64,000 nucleotides of DNA from Brasenia schreberi (GCA_036023115.1 JAYKKT010000091.1:34171001-34235000); one strand, 5' to 3'. Shown: positions 13,301-30,656, numbered from the stretch's first letter. Translations and numbers: made by a program. The notes: generated by a model from the sequence alone, not told the origin.

Positions 13301-14113
13301 AATGAAAATACAATGAAAACACAGGTTTACATACACTAGGGGTGTATCCACTAAATGATATGTAATGTGATATGGAAAGCACTGGTGCGGACACAAGTGC
13401 CAGTGTGGGGGGACCGGTATGAGACATGACAGCTTGAAAATCAAGGGGTGGGTGGGGGAGAAACGACCATACTTAGAAACTGAGAAAGATGGTTTATCCC
13501 TCAAAACTGTGAAGGAAAAGAAATAGTGAAAATGCACTTGTGTTTCACCATTCAGGTACTGGCTTTTCAAGGTTCAGTGTTTCTGACACTTCTGAGTTTC
13601 TAGCTCTGAGATTCATGTGTCATGAGTGAGCTCACATTGAAGCGATAAGCTTTATCTTATTCTCATAAAACAGATTGCAGATCTCACTTTTTATTTTCTC
13701 CATATAAGGGGAGGGACAATATCCTCATCATTTGTGTTGCCTTTGCCATACAGGAAATAGTGCCCCTTCGAAAAATTTGCCGTCGGCCTGAAACAGATTA
13801 CAGATTGCAGCTTCTTCATAATTCCAAGAATTTCTCATCTATGGACCAGAAGCCTACCACTCATCACAGTAAAGAATCTCCTGTCCAGAGCTCAACAGGC
13901 GAATTCAACTCAAAGATCATGAAGTCAAGAAGGGAGCATAAACCAATGGAAGCCGTTTTAGAAGGCTCGGCAGTTGGTGGAGCTGAGAAAGAAGCATTCT
14001 TTGTTAAGAGTGATACCGAAGCGGTTTCCCTCGAGAAGGATTGGCAAACCAATCTTGAAGAAAATACAGCTAGTGGTGGCACATTACAAGTTTTGGAACA
14101 AGATAAAAATTAG
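4334..14113 (+). CDS. SHH2: SAWADEE homeodomain homolog, 3' exons (partial gene)
   Basis: Exons are 4334-4385, 4803-4946, 5050-5169 and 13754-14113 (stop TAG), each with AG acceptors and GT donors; phases agree throughout, with 224 codons visible. The first base of 4334 completes a Trp codon before [13 protein letters not shown]. Exons 2-4 encode a near-complete SAWADEE domain: [77 protein letters not shown]. The HDVRGCRC segment carries His and Cys residues of the kind that bind zinc in SHH1. SAWADEE is a tudor-like chromatin reader of histone H3 tails (methylated K9, unmethylated K4) and acts in the nucleus. In Arabidopsis SHH1 brings RNA polymerase IV to RNA-directed DNA methylation targets. 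The last about 95 residues are a polar, low-complexity tail. The N-terminal homeodomain exons are outside the window. The choice of SHH2 over SHH1 rests on the SAWADEE sequence and is not firm. Confidence 0.85.
5468..5497. repeat. (TA)n(CA)n microsatellite
   Basis: A short alternating TA run passes into CA repeats, inside the SHH intron. Confidence 0.9.
7070..7128. repeat. about 30-bp tandem duplication in hAT remnant
   Basis: The block containing AGCCTCCTTAG, an optional C, and TACTATCCATAGCTTTAT occurs twice in a row. In the minus-strand reading this duplicates a short stretch of the transposase remnant, seen as KLWIV repeated in the translation. Confidence 0.75.
7764..8021. repeat. 129-bp imperfect tandem duplication in hAT remnant
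   Basis: 7764-7892 and 7893-8021 are two adjacent copies. Both begin with TCTATTCATCCATCTG and end with GTGGGCATCTTATA. They differ at roughly a dozen positions, including one base of indel in an A run. The duplication covers the transposase segment upstream of the DGW block. Confidence 0.88.
8531..8755 (-). repeat. Left LTR-like direct repeat of the intronic copia element
   Basis: 8531-8755 matches 12203-12415 in the same orientation across nearly its whole length. Shared words include AATGCTTGTATCCAAGGAA and GGATTTATAGGA. The pair brackets decayed copia coding sequence, so it is best read as LTR material: 3' LTR here, 5' LTR at 12.2-12.4 kb. The outer ends are not clear, and no target duplication was found. 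Confidence 0.6.
8830..12012 (-). pseudogene. Decayed Ty1/copia gag-pol, integrase deleted
   Basis: On the minus strand, gag starts near 12010 with [16 protein letters not shown] and runs with stops to about 11250. 11077-10740 encodes the protease/GAG-pre-integrase junction ([19 protein letters not shown]). At about 10690 this jumps in frame to the sequence just before RT ([20 protein letters not shown]), so almost the whole integrase is deleted. RT continues at 10530-10290 ([20 protein letters not shown], then VKNAFLNE), is split by the LINE at 9105-10237, and resumes at 9065-8835 with a degenerate DMIITGSDV box. RNase H was not found. A direct repeat of about 52 bp (GCTTTTTATCGTAT words) sits at 11003-11105. 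Confidence 0.75.
9105..10237 (+). mobile_element. 5'-truncated RTE LINE with long target duplication
   Basis: It starts inside the reverse transcriptase and runs to the (TTG)n tail. The flanks 9069-9104 (36 bp) and 10238-10283 carry the same sequence, TAAGACCARGAGGAAGTT through ATAGACCTCTT. The right copy holds an extra 10-bp internal repeat. This is a target-site duplication inside copia RT. RT reads [10 protein letters not shown] in place of FADD. In-frame stops follow TSEDI and GWLK. The same two stops occur in the LINE piece at 35235-36008. Confidence 0.9.
12203..12415 (-). repeat. Right LTR-like direct repeat of the intronic copia element
   Basis: This is the partner of 8531-8755, just upstream of the gag start on the minus strand, as expected for a 5' LTR. 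A primer-binding site complementary to initiator Met tRNA was looked for beside it and not seen. Confidence 0.6.
12612..12669. repeat. 29-bp perfect tandem duplication
   Basis: 12612-12640 is repeated exactly at 12641-12669 (CATCAAAATGTGTC through GAGAACCT). Further down, 12750-12870 holds looser repeats of CACTTCATAAATCA. Confidence 0.9.
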
Positions 14114-14383
14114 TTCTATTTTTTCTTATCTGTAAAATTTACTCCATGGATTGCTCTCCCTCAAGGGTTTTACATGTTGATATGTACTCCCTAAGGAAAT
14201 TTGTACATTTTGTGTGGATTTCTAAGTCTGGAATCCAAAATGAAATGCTTACAGGGCATGTTCATACTGTTTCTGTTCAACGAAGATACTAGCTTCATGT
14301 TATTATATCATATCTTTTTAGCATGATGATCATGTAAGCACACACACAAACACAAACACAGAGACAATTCATAATTGCATTTT
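14114..14383 (+). other. Probable 3' UTR of the SHH gene
   Basis: This is non-coding, T-rich sequence directly after the TAG stop. No clear single AATAAA was identified, so the transcript end is not placed. A CA-rich stretch lies at 14338-14365. Confidence 0.4.
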
Positions 14384-14653
14384 TCAATTTGTTTTAGGAT
14401 CTTGAGAGGGTACAAGATGTGAGCAGAAGGTTCTGTTACAGTTGTTATGGTCCTTGTCCATCTCCTTTTTAGCATTCTTGTCAATTAACTCGCACCTTGC
14501 CAAGAAAAACTTTTCATCTTTAAAGACTGTCCACTTTTCACCGCAGAATCGGAAACTCGCTGGCAACCACTTCTTCGACCAAACTGTGGGGGCTGCCATG
14601 AGGGTAGTCCAGTTGGAGCTGGTTTTGCTGTCATAGGAGAGCTCATAGTTCAC
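14384..14653 (-). pseudogene. Unrecognised open frame of about 90 codons
   Basis: The minus-strand frame has a protein-like composition (several Trp and Cys; FRFCGEKWTVFKDEKFFLAR, DKNAKKEMDKD) unlike the low-complexity chance frames nearby. I do not recognise the family. Upstream on the same strand (14660-14900) are short possible continuations such as MPKVIGDLLLLSCKEARPF, but with stops between. It could be a decayed gene fragment or a chance frame. Confidence 0.22.
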
Positions 14654-14659
14654 TTTCTA

Positions 14660-16500
14660 ATGGGGGTTGAGTTTGCCTGCATAACTCGAAACCCAAAGGT
14701 GATGCCAACATGTTTTCTCTTTCGGCATGTCCTTCCGGGTTCTAAGCATCAACTCGTCACTTTCAGATAATTGATTCTTCTAAAACCGTACCTCACCAAG
14801 AACCGGTCATGTCTTTAATGAAGGGCCTGGCTTCTTTACAACTCAACAGAAGTAAATCTCCAATCACCTTGGGCATAGTGGTTATGCCTTTCTATTCGAA
14901 AGAACCTTTGACAGGGTCGCTGCTTTTATTTTAATTTGATAAATTTCTTCTTCATTTTCTACTACAACTGAGGATCTGAGGGCTGGCAAATGAACCGAGC
15001 TTGTCGTAGTTTGGATCAGTTGTGCTCATTCTTAGCTCGTTCGTGTTCAGTTCATTGAACCATATGAACCGAACATGCACATGGTATGCTCAGCCCCGTT
15101 CGGCTCACGAATGCTTGTTGAGCAACATTCTTGAAATTTGTACCTAAACCATGTTCGGGACATTATTGTATTATGGTATTTAAGGTGAATGGGAGGGCCA
15201 GTTTCCTTTTTGGCTTGTTGACTTAGGTAAATGAGGGGCCATTTATTTAGGGTACTTGAGGAAATCTCTCTCTCAACTGAGCCGAGCTCGGCTCATGAAA
15301 GCACAATGAACAGTTCATCACCACATTCAAACATAGGGTCTTCGGCTGCTGGATAGCCCGGCTAGTTCATGTACGAAACGTCCCAATCAAGGAGCAAAGC
15401 TTGTTCCGTTCATTCGGCTTGTTGATCAGCTCAGGAGGATCTTCTTGCTCTTTGTCTGGTCATGATAAAAATTGGAAAATGACATTAGTGCTCTCTAACT
15501 TTCTCCCTAACTGTAACAGACATGCAGATTGACCCCACGAAGATGTATCCAGTGGCAGAAAAGGGTATGATAAAAGACAAACCCAAGTGCAAATAATATC
15601 CATTTGTGCGGCCGATGTATCCGCCGGACGGCCGAGAAAACAAAATATGCACATAGCAACCGTGAAACTTATTAGGGTGAAACTTAATTATACCCTAGCA
15701 ATTCTTTTCTGATGCAAGTTGGATTTGAATCGATCTTAGCCATCCACATTAAACGGTTAAGATAAGTAATCAATCCCTAATCTAGGTAGCTGATGAATCT
15801 CTCACATTTATCCACCATTTTTGTGTTTTTCATCACCCTTCTCTCAATGACGATCTACATTGAGCAGACTTGGGCATTCACCCCCACTCAAAATTTCGAA
15901 AATCAACTTAATGTCTATAGCCCATGATGAGACCCATGAGCTATAATATATTAATCCCACCCGAATCCATTCAAGAGGCTTTTCGTCCGGCCACGAAAGA
16001 GCTTCTAGATCCACCACTGCCTTTTCTCATTGAATACTAAAGATGCCGATGACAATAGGGTTGACAAGATCAGATAAAAAGATTCAGTGTTCACAATAAA
16101 CAAGCTGAACTGTACCTTTCAAGCTAGGTTCATGCATTTTGCTCTGAAGTAGTCCATGACATTAAGTATCAAGACAGCAACAATCACACAAGCTGACATT
16201 TGTATTTAAAGTATACAATGTATAAAAGTCTGAGGTCGGTATATACGAACCAATATGGGGCATTCACCGCACCCAAATTTAGAAAAAATATTAGAAAAAG
16301 TATAGCCCTCCGTTGTATATGGATGTAACAACACATAGTTCGCCTCACCCTAAATTATCTCTTCGCTATGGTAAAAACCTTTCTAGATCCACCACTGGGC
16401 ACATGTATATGCATACCCATTAGTATATTATCCCTTTTCTCTTTCTTTCCTTCTTTCTTCCTTCATTTTTTAAAATAAAATATTCATATGACATGTGACT
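14660..16500. other. Intergenic, no gene recognised
   Basis: 15030-15440 is rich in GGCTC/GAGCC words (GTTCGGCTC, GAGCTCGGCTC), a look common to dispersed plant repeats. 15840-16020 and 16255-16400 appear to be diverged copies of one unit: both have CATTCACC followed by CACTCAAA or CACCCAAA, a TATAGCCC word, and the ending TCTAGATCCACCACTG. No coding match or termini were found. Confidence 0.4.
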
Positions 16501-16502
16501 GG

Positions 16503-16610
16503 GCAAAGAGCAATAGCTCACATGAATAGGGATTCACAACTTGAAGGTCATGTGCTCGATATCCGAGATATGAGCATCTGGCTTTGGCCTCCCTATCATG
16601 CATAAAGAAA
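16503..16610 (+). mobile_element. tRNA-derived SINE-like element, copy 1
   Basis: AATAGCTCACATGAATAGG (16512-16530) resembles a pol III A box, and TGTGCTCGATATCC (16551-16564) a B box at tRNA-like spacing. The 3' body contains CTGGCTTTGGCCTCC. That body is shared with the copies at 16660-16790 and 20504-20628, which supports one SINE family. Confidence 0.5.
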
Positions 16611-16659
16611 TCCAAGTAGCCAACCCAAGATGATGTTGAGTAAATAAAGCTTGATTGTG

Positions 16660-16790
16660 GCATTCAGGGCATTAGCCCACCTAGCAGGATTCTCAACTCC
16701 ACAAGACACATGTTGTGAGTTCGACTCTCGTGGTGCGCATACCGGGCTTTGACCTCCAACCCCCCCCCCCCCAAAAAAGAAGAAGAAATG
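16660..16790 (+). mobile_element. tRNA-derived SINE-like element, copy 2
   Basis: A-box-like ATTAGCCCACCTAGCAGGA (16671-16689), B-box-like GAGTTCGACTCTCG (16717-16730), then the family body GGGCTTTGACCTCC. It ends in a poly-C run and an A-rich AAAAAAGAAGAAGAAA tail, as expected of a retroposed 3' end. Confidence 0.6.
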
Positions 16791-17282
16791 CTTATTGTGG
16801 TTTTGGTCGCAATCATTGACTTGAGGTTGTTAAAACCATGCATACACATCACAAAGTAATAAGCAATAAGTATAATTAATGCAATGAAAGAATCAATATT
16901 TATTACTCAACTGATAAGATCTTAAATCATTTATGATAAACAATCACAAATCTTAATCATATTTAGAGTTGAGCCATCATCCGGAAGTTCCCTTTCTATG
17001 TACCAATTTATTGTGTGACCAAATGGGTTTCTAAAGAGAAATTGATATTAATTATTAAACTTTACAATCCCATAAGCAAAAAACTTGACTTAGTTTGTTC
17101 ATGGCCGTGTATCAATATGCGCCCGAAAGGGATGCACGTTACACGGCCGTGGGCAACGCAGAAAGTGGACCCACGGGCATTGACGTGGGTTCGAGCTAGC
17201 TTTAACTCAACTCAGGTTGTACGATGTGGCCCTGCCCATCATAATGAATGCACCTTTGCTCGGGGCCCGGCCTGCTCCCCCC

Positions 17283-17283
17283 C

Positions 17284-17363
<80 letters not shown>
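17283..17363. repeat. (CT)n(AT)n(AAT)n compound microsatellite
   Basis: An uninterrupted CT run passes into AT and then AAT repeats. Frames translated across it ([15 protein letters not shown]) are repeat artefacts. Confidence 0.97.
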
Positions 17364-17364
<1 letters not shown>

Positions 17365-20300
17365 CTTCTTGGTGTATAACCCTTCACAAAAACATCTCTA
17401 TATTTGAGATCAATAATATAAATTTGAATCACTTTGCATTTAATGATACATCAAATGCAAAGTGCATAAGTAAGTTCAGTACAGTAATCGGGTTAAATGG
17501 AAATAATCAGAAAACAAAGTACAAGAAAATTGAAGAACTGATCTCAACAGACGTACGGGTAAAGGAAAAAAATGACATTGGTTATACGAAATTTTGGATT
17601 AGCTGGTGGTAGAAGCAGTGTAGAGAAGAGAGAAAGATTGATTAAGTTAAATTTTGTATAATAAAAGGAATTATTAAAATAATCTAGCATAACGGAGATT
17701 GTACTAAAACCTGATTAAAACTCGGAATAGAAGCTGAACCCAAAAACCAAGAACCTAATTAAAACGAAAATTTTGATCAATTATTTTTGATATTCAATTA
17801 TAAGAGATTCTTGCTTACCCTTTTAATTCGGGTTGCACAAAGAAGCAAACAACTTGTTGTTTGTCTTGTGTTAAGTGTGCTAAGGCTTCTAAATAGAGCC
17901 GGCAATCCCTAGTTAGCCTTCCTCACAGGTATCGGCCCGTGACACTCCTACATGAGGTGGGTTCTCGTGTTCTCACCCCATAGAGGGGCATGACAAGGTC
18001 GGGTGGGCGTGTCATGCAAGGTAGGGTGTTTGTTTTTTAAAAATAATAACTTAATAATTTCCAATAAATTTCATATATTACCAAAAGAAAGTATCATATT
18101 ACTCGATGTAGCTATTGAAATTACCTGATGTATCCCGTATTCGGTTCGTGGGGCTCGGTATAGGAGCGAGACCTGTTCGGCTGAGGAACCGAACTTCTTT
18201 CACCATTCCCATTTGGTTGCCAAGTTTGCCGTCTTAACACATAAATAAGACCATAGGATTGATCTCAAATCACTATAAGGTGTTAACACCAATTATCTTT
18301 CACTATGGAGGAATACATATTATTCGGTATAAGTTTTATTTGGTTTAATTTTGGCATTAATGTCTTGTACAGATTAGTTCTTGCTCACTGTACGCCACGG
18401 GACCCAGAACCCTAGCGGGGGTTCAGGCTGCAGAATGCATGTCTACACCCGATTGGGTTGAAAGGGTAAATTGCCCCTAGAACCGGCCCAAACCTGGAAT
18501 TGAAACCGAACTGGAAACAGAACCAATAGTTCCAAGTCTATTCTGCTTCTAGTTTTTAAATCCCGTCCTTTAAAACCTCATGAAATATTCAAATAGAACC
18601 AAAACCAACCTGGAACCAATGGAACCAAAACCCAGGATCTGTCGAATCGTGGGTTGATAACTGTAACGGTTTAGTTACCCGGAACTGACAAGGTCTACAT
18701 GTAGGACAATCACCCCTGATTTCGTAATAACATCCTTAAAAAAATATTAATATAACAAAATCCTTCTTACATATATGAATCTCATGATTTTGTGGTCCTC
18801 GGTAGGTATGTTCATGACGTGGGGTAGGGTCAGAGATTGAATCATGTCTTTATTTCCATCTCCGTGGCCGACACCAAAAATGCCTTCATCTCCATCCTCA
18901 TGTCTCCGAGTTTGTACGAGAAACCATTGGAAAAAGAGGGATGTTCAAGGTGGTTGGAGATTTACAAACCGAATTGGAGATTTCCTTACTTTTAAATATG
19001 AAATGAAATCTAATTTATGTAAAATGTATTTAAATTTGAAATAATATGAATGAAATATGAAGAAAGACGAGTTCATGAATTCAAAAAAGTTATATTTTCA
19101 TTTATAGTTTGTTTTATTTTTGGACGAGTCTAACTTTTTAGAATCAATAGGAGGAAGGATCGAGGCTAAGTTTGCGGGACCGAGACCTCTATTCCCACCC
19201 ACCTTGATCCACATGGGAGATTTTCTTGCTCTCTTTCTCCATTTCCATCTTGTTTTTATTCTTTATATTCATCCCATTCGAAGGAGTTTCCGTGAAGAAC
19301 AGAAGATCCCCTCCCATCAATATCCCTATTTGTTGTTGTATGAAAAAAATAAAAAGAACAAGAACAAGAGCTCCATCATTGTGGGCAAAACAAGATGAAG
19401 CTATTGTTGTTTCCTTGCTCCCCCTCTGTGATTGTTACTTGGTCATGCCCTGATACATTAGTTTCTACATGTAAGCTGCAAAATACACTGATTAAACTGG
19501 TTTGTGCAAGGCCACTCAAGCAAATAAAGAGACGAGCAGAGAGTGCTGAACACAAACTAAACGCCTAATTTTTGCTGAAGAGGAGGGAATTAATCCTGCT
19601 ACTTAAGCCACAGTTGTTTTCCGTTGCAATCTCTTATGCTGTAATCAATATGACCAACTCATGGGACTGTAGCTAGACACATTATTCTTGAGCACTTGTC
19701 TCGTGGTGGACTCCATCAATTCGAATTTCTCCGCATTTAAGTTAAGAGAAGTATCCTCCAAAAGGATATTATTAAACACCAATCACCCAACTGCATGCGT
19801 CCCATTTCATCTTCTGAATATTGCTCTCTAAAACGAGAGAGAAAAGAGTCTGCACCAGCGTGAAAGGCCTTTTAATGCAGTTGAATCCCTTTCTATAATA
19901 CATTATTTGACCCTCCTTAAATAGTTTCGCAGGCAATTAGCCCCACCTGAGGCCAACATCTAGATCAGTCACTGTAGTCATTGCCCTACTATCGTCTCCT
20001 GGAAGAAGATCAACCGCACCTTATGTTCTAGCGAGCACATTCTGCACAGTCAAACAAATCAATGTGGGAGCTGCACGACACACATTACCAAGCTTGTATA
20101 TGTTTCAGTTCTTTCATACTATGACACGAAGAGGTCCATGGACCTTCAATAATCATTTCCTTTTCTTTGAAATGTGTATTAAACTTAAAAACTTGCTTCG
20201 ATATTCTAATTTGTGACTGCCGGAAAACCAAATTTCGATGTTTCAACCGTTGAAAAAGGGGTCAACCTGTGTCTGAGGTTTAATTGAACACTTTTGGATT

Positions 20301-20500
20301 AACGCAGTGGATCATTCGCTTTCAGATACATCGCTATCCTGAACTCTTCCGGTTTGGAGGCACGATTATTGAATACATCGCATCACCAGGTAGCCATTGT
20401 TAAGGCACCAACTTCTTCCATTCAAGAGTTTAAACCGACAGGTCCACGTTCAATATAGGTAAGAACAGCACTTCGAGTAATGAATGCAGAAAGGATAGTC
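17364..20500. other. Intergenic, no gene recognised
   Basis: No protein family was recognised. 18470-18660 is an AACCGGAACC-rich dispersed repeat related to 51490-51690. 18840-18930 has a CATCTCCATCC-rich stretch. The rest, up to the SINE-like copy at 20504, may hold distal regulatory sequence of the alcohol oxidase gene, but nothing specific is visible. Confidence 0.35.
18470..18660. repeat. AACCGGAACC-rich dispersed repeat
   Basis: Repeated GAACC/GAAACC words enclose a stretch like TTTTAAATCCCGT followed by a TTCAAAT word and a GAAC-rich part. The same order of words is at 51490-51690, which suggests two diverged copies of one repeat. Confidence 0.4.
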
Positions 20501-20503
20501 CCC

Positions 20504-20628
20504 ACAAAGAGCATCAGCTCAGCTGTCTAGGAGCTCGACTCACAAGTTGAATATCATCCGTTCGACGCCCCGGGGCTTGAACCTGGCTTGGGCCTCCCGT
20601 TGTTCCATCAAAGAAAAAGAAGAAAGAT
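20504..20628 (+). mobile_element. tRNA-derived SINE-like element, copy 3
   Basis: CAGCTCAGCTGTCTAGGAG (20515-20533) resembles an A box, and CCGTTCGACGCC (20558-20569) a B box. The body has TGGCTTGGGCCTCC and the end is an A-rich AAAGAAAAAGAAGAAAG tail. It sits about 190 bp upstream of the alcohol oxidase TATA box. Confidence 0.6.
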
Positions 20629-20803
20629 GGCCGGCTAAACCTCCTATAAGGTTTTGATGAATTGAGACTACCTGGTTAATTGGCCGTGTACTGGTAAATT
20701 TCTCAAACAGAAAGGGTGGCAAAAGAAAGAAAGGCGAGGCATCCGAAGAGTTGAAACGTTAGGTCGAGTTCGGTGGTGAATTGAATGCTGCCGCCCCACC
20801 ACG

Positions 20804-20826
20804 CCAATCTGGCCCTTCTTATAAAA
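20804..20826 (+). promoter_or_regulatory. Candidate CAAT and TATA boxes of the alcohol oxidase gene
   Basis: CCAAT at 20804-20808 and TATAAAA at 20820-20826. Transcription would begin near 20850, giving about 120 bases of CT-rich leader (20870-20970) before the ATG at 20972. The CAAT box is unusually close to the TATA box, so only the TATA call has real weight. Confidence 0.5.
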
Positions 20827-20971
20827 CCAAACCATCTCTTTGCTTTCCAAATTCGGCCGTTCCGTCACTCTTGCCGTGTGATCTTCCTTTCACTATTCCT
20901 TCCTTCTTACCCTTCACAATTCTCTTCTCCTTCTTCTTCCTTCCATCCGTTCCTTCATTCATATCTCTAAC

Positions 20972-27143
<6,172 letters not shown>

Positions 27144-27432
27144 TCTCATATAGCATATGTTGCTGAGGTTAATATGTTCAACCAGCCGTCCAGATTAAGA
27201 CCATCCATCTTAGTTGCGCACGATTAAAAATGTTAGTCCTACTACCCTGTAAATTAACTTTTGACTCAGATCGTGAATCAAGTTTTATGTGTACTTTGCT
27301 ATGTTTGCATTATAGTGCATTAAATGAACCATGCGGGAACAAAGATATTTCATATGTAGTAGTCATTTTACATTTATAATAGCTATTGTTGTGACTCGGT
27401 CTTGCTTTTTGGCTTCTCTTGCATGAGCGAAA

Positions 27433-27683
27433 AAGAAAAACTATTTTTATAAGTTTTTTAATGAAAATAAAGATATTAGTATTAACTTAAGAGAGTTAGT
27501 AAAATCAGAAAAGTATATAAATCACAATTTCTACTGACGTATTCAAAAGAATAAAATCAAAGAGGTTCTTAAACATATGAAGGGGTAAATCGGTAGGACT
27601 GAAAAATCCTAGGAAAGAACAAAAGAATCCATGTAGCCGACCCCGTCTAGTATGGAAAAAGGTTTAGTTGTTGTAGTTGTTGA
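27433..27683 (+). mobile_element. Internally deleted RTE LINE fragment
   Basis: The first part matches the linker/RT start (AAACTATTTTTATAAG through KHMKG-encoding sequence). It then jumps at about 27600 straight to the LINE 3' end (CCGACCCCGTCTAGTATGG) and a TTG-rich tail. It lies about 290 bp after the alcohol oxidase stop codon. Confidence 0.85.
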
Positions 27684-28740
27684 TTACAAACTTGGGATGA
27701 CGATAACATGTAAGACACTTGCAAGATGTTAATTGTAATGAAGGAGGTAGCAGATAATATTTCGTGAATCCCAGAAAATGTACTGGCAACTTTATCTGCA
27801 ACATTATAAGACTAATTGAATAGTAATGTGAAGGTCCTCATGATACTTGTACACTGTGTTCAATGAATAGGAGAAAACCTGATCTGTTTCTCTTGCAACT
27901 CTTCAGCTGAGAATAGGGATTACGACCTTTCCTGCAACTGCTCAGCCTTTCTTCGTAAAGCATTCTGGTGTCTCAAAAGCTAATACCTTCAAGATATAGA
28001 TCCAAACCAGAGGGCGTCTAGATATGCTCAACAACAACTACCACAATAATCTAATTCATTCACTGGCAATTTACGGAGGTAAATTCAGAAGTTCATGAAC
28101 GTGTTGGCTACATCAATCCAGGACAAGAGTGCCAAACAATCACAAGATAGTCTCAGAAACAACATTGACCACCAAACCATATATTCGCTGAAGCAAGATT
28201 GCTAGATTTTATATTGCAAATAACCAGAGGAAAAAAATGTCGATATAGGCTGCCAATTGATTGAAATTGATAATGGACTGAACTGACTATTTGATTTGTT
28301 CAAAGTATGCAAAACCAAATCGTGTAACAACTAAAATGCATTGTATGGTCTATAAAAGACAGTTCGTGTATCATTCCTGGCAGATACTAAGGAAACCAAC
28401 AAGCTCCAATATCACCTCTTGAACTTGTGTACCTACAAAACAATATACAAAATAAAAGTTCCTAAATAAGCTGCTGAATGTCCACAGGATTATGAGGAGA
28501 TATAATAGGCGTTGAATGAGTGACTAGTTTAAGAGGAAAACATCATGTTAGTACCGGAGAGAAGGTTCATATTCTCCCCAAACCATCATCAACATATATG
28601 GTGAAAATATTAGCACAAAATTTCCGTTCATGGTAGGGGGCCTTAGTCTCCCAGCGCCTTTATCATTAAAAGGAACACTTCGCAATATGAAAGAATGCTT
28701 TCGGAATATGGTTTGCAGCAGTTAGAAACAAAACTGGAGA
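27684..28740. other. No gene recognised
   Basis: AT-rich, no long frame and no family match. It could be outer LTR sequence of the copia element to the right or plain intergenic DNA. Confidence 0.4.
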
Positions 28741-28744
28741 AATC

Positions 28745-29184
28745 AAGAACTCAGATTTATGGCACCCAGGATCACACATTGAATTTGTTAAATAGGATGC
28801 ACAAATGGAAGCATACCTGAATCAATCACAAAAGCCATAGCTAAGGCTCACTGATCTTTCAAGTGAATATGAACATAATGAGAGATGCGGGGGATCTCCT
28901 ATTTTATCTCTCTGAATAATGGGATTCATGAGAGGAAATCTTTTGTATGAGTTGGGGACCATAATCCCTTTATTTATAATCGATTGGGGTCCCGGTAGTT
29001 TCTAATTCAGCCCATCGTAGAATTGTGAAACTACCCTCATGGTATCTGCATATTGGATCCCAACTTTATGAGATGTCATTAGGCCTATTACCTGAATCTA
29101 CATTAGACCATTTGATCGACTCAACTAATTAGACAGCATACGGTAGATATATATGTTGGACCATATTATTGAATAAATTCAACA
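28745..29184 (-). repeat. 3' LTR (partial) of the split copia element
   Basis: The right edge is AATTCAACA at 29176-29184, so on the minus strand the LTR begins TGTTGAATT. It is directly preceded (29185-29200) by CAAGTAGGAGAT, a purine-rich tract that fits a polypurine tract. The body (TTGGGGACCATAATCCC, ATTCAGCCCAT, CCCAACTTTATGAGA) is shared with 49850-50092. The outer left end was not found, so the start given is approximate. Confidence 0.65.
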
Positions 29185-30299
29185 ATCTCCTACTTGGGCC
29201 AACAAACATATCACCATACAGTTATGCATCACAAAATTACCTTATGAGCATCCAAGATTAACAACTGTCTCAAACAATCTGGTACATCAAGCATATCAAC
29301 ATAAACCAAAGCGATCGTTGCCACAATTATCATGACTAGACCATCAAGGATTACGTATATCAATATCTCCGATGACATAAATCAAGTATGGTTATGCACC
29401 ATGGAAATTGCGTGCAATGTGATCCTTAGCATGTCTATTCTGATCCTGCTGAAAGCTTTAGTTAGATAAACCATACGTAAATCAGAGTACAAAGTACTTA
29501 ATTCGGAGTATGAAGTAACATAAACTTTATTCTGCAAAAGTTATCCACATATTGCCACAACCAATGACATTGAATACAAACTCTCACTAAACATCATATT
29601 GTCACATGATATGACACACATATATGAGCAACGTGCTTATGACTGACCACAGGCAGTGAGTCCTTTAGTGAATGGATCTACAATCATGGAAGTTGTTCCA
29701 ATACATAATTTAAAAACTTGTCATTCTGAATCCGTAATTTAACAACCACGAACTTAATGTCAACATGCCTTGACCGGAAGAGTTCTTCTTGTTAATGGAA
29801 TACGATACTGGAGGCTTGTTGTTACAAAAATAATTTAAGTGGTCTTCCAATTCCATCCAGAATACTCAACCTAGTGACAATTTCAGTTATATTCCACAAT
29901 TTGGATGCTTCTCAACTAGATATGCACTTTGCTTTCATAACTGAGGTAGCTGTGAGTGTCTATTAAGCACTCTTGCGCCAAATTGTTCTTCTAGCCAGCA
30001 AATACACATAGCCTGATCTGGATCTATAGCTGTAATAGCATCTAGCAAAATTTAAATTAGAATCAAATAATCCTCCAATGATCTGATTTCTTACAAAGTG
30101 AGCATGAAACATTATGTTTGTAAACTGTTCGGCTACTTTCTAATAACTCACATAGAAATTACTTAAATGCCTACCTAGTATCCCAATAATGTTCACATTA
30201 TCCGAATGCATACATACTTTTACATATCGGGATATCACTTGGTTTATTATCCTTCGTGCCCCAAATCTCATAAGGACCTCGTCTCTTTTTTTCTCTCTC

Positions 30300-30404
<105 letters not shown>

Positions 30405-30656
30405 TTGGTATACAAAGCCAAGGAAGTAAACTTGCTCCCGTTGAACTCATGGTATACATATTCATCAACTGGATTTGTTTAAAAGCCAAAACAAGATAAC
30501 AGCCTGATGAGATTTATGATACCATTGCTGAGACGCCAACTTCAAAATATTGATAGATTCCTTTAATTTGCAAACCATTTACTTCGGTTCTCCTGACACG
30601 AAGCTTTCTGTTCACACCATACAAATTGTTTAATCAATGTCACCATTGAGAAACAC

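Larger units (their letters stand above)
5170..13753 (+). other. 8.6-kb transposon-filled intron of the SHH gene
   Basis: The donor GTACGA follows the codons for DHDQSE, and the acceptor CAG at 13751-13753 precedes EIVPLRK. These two blocks are adjacent in SAWADEE proteins, so nothing coding is missing. The intron holds a hAT remnant (about 5.9-8.4 kb), a decayed copia element (8.5-12.4 kb) with a nested LINE, and local tandem repeats. Nothing recognised lies in 5500-5900 or 12670-13750. Confidence 0.8.

Noticed and set aside
13160..13570. 136-codon minus-strand frame in the SHH intron
   Set aside because: No domain, T-rich composition, and no splice-consistent neighbours.
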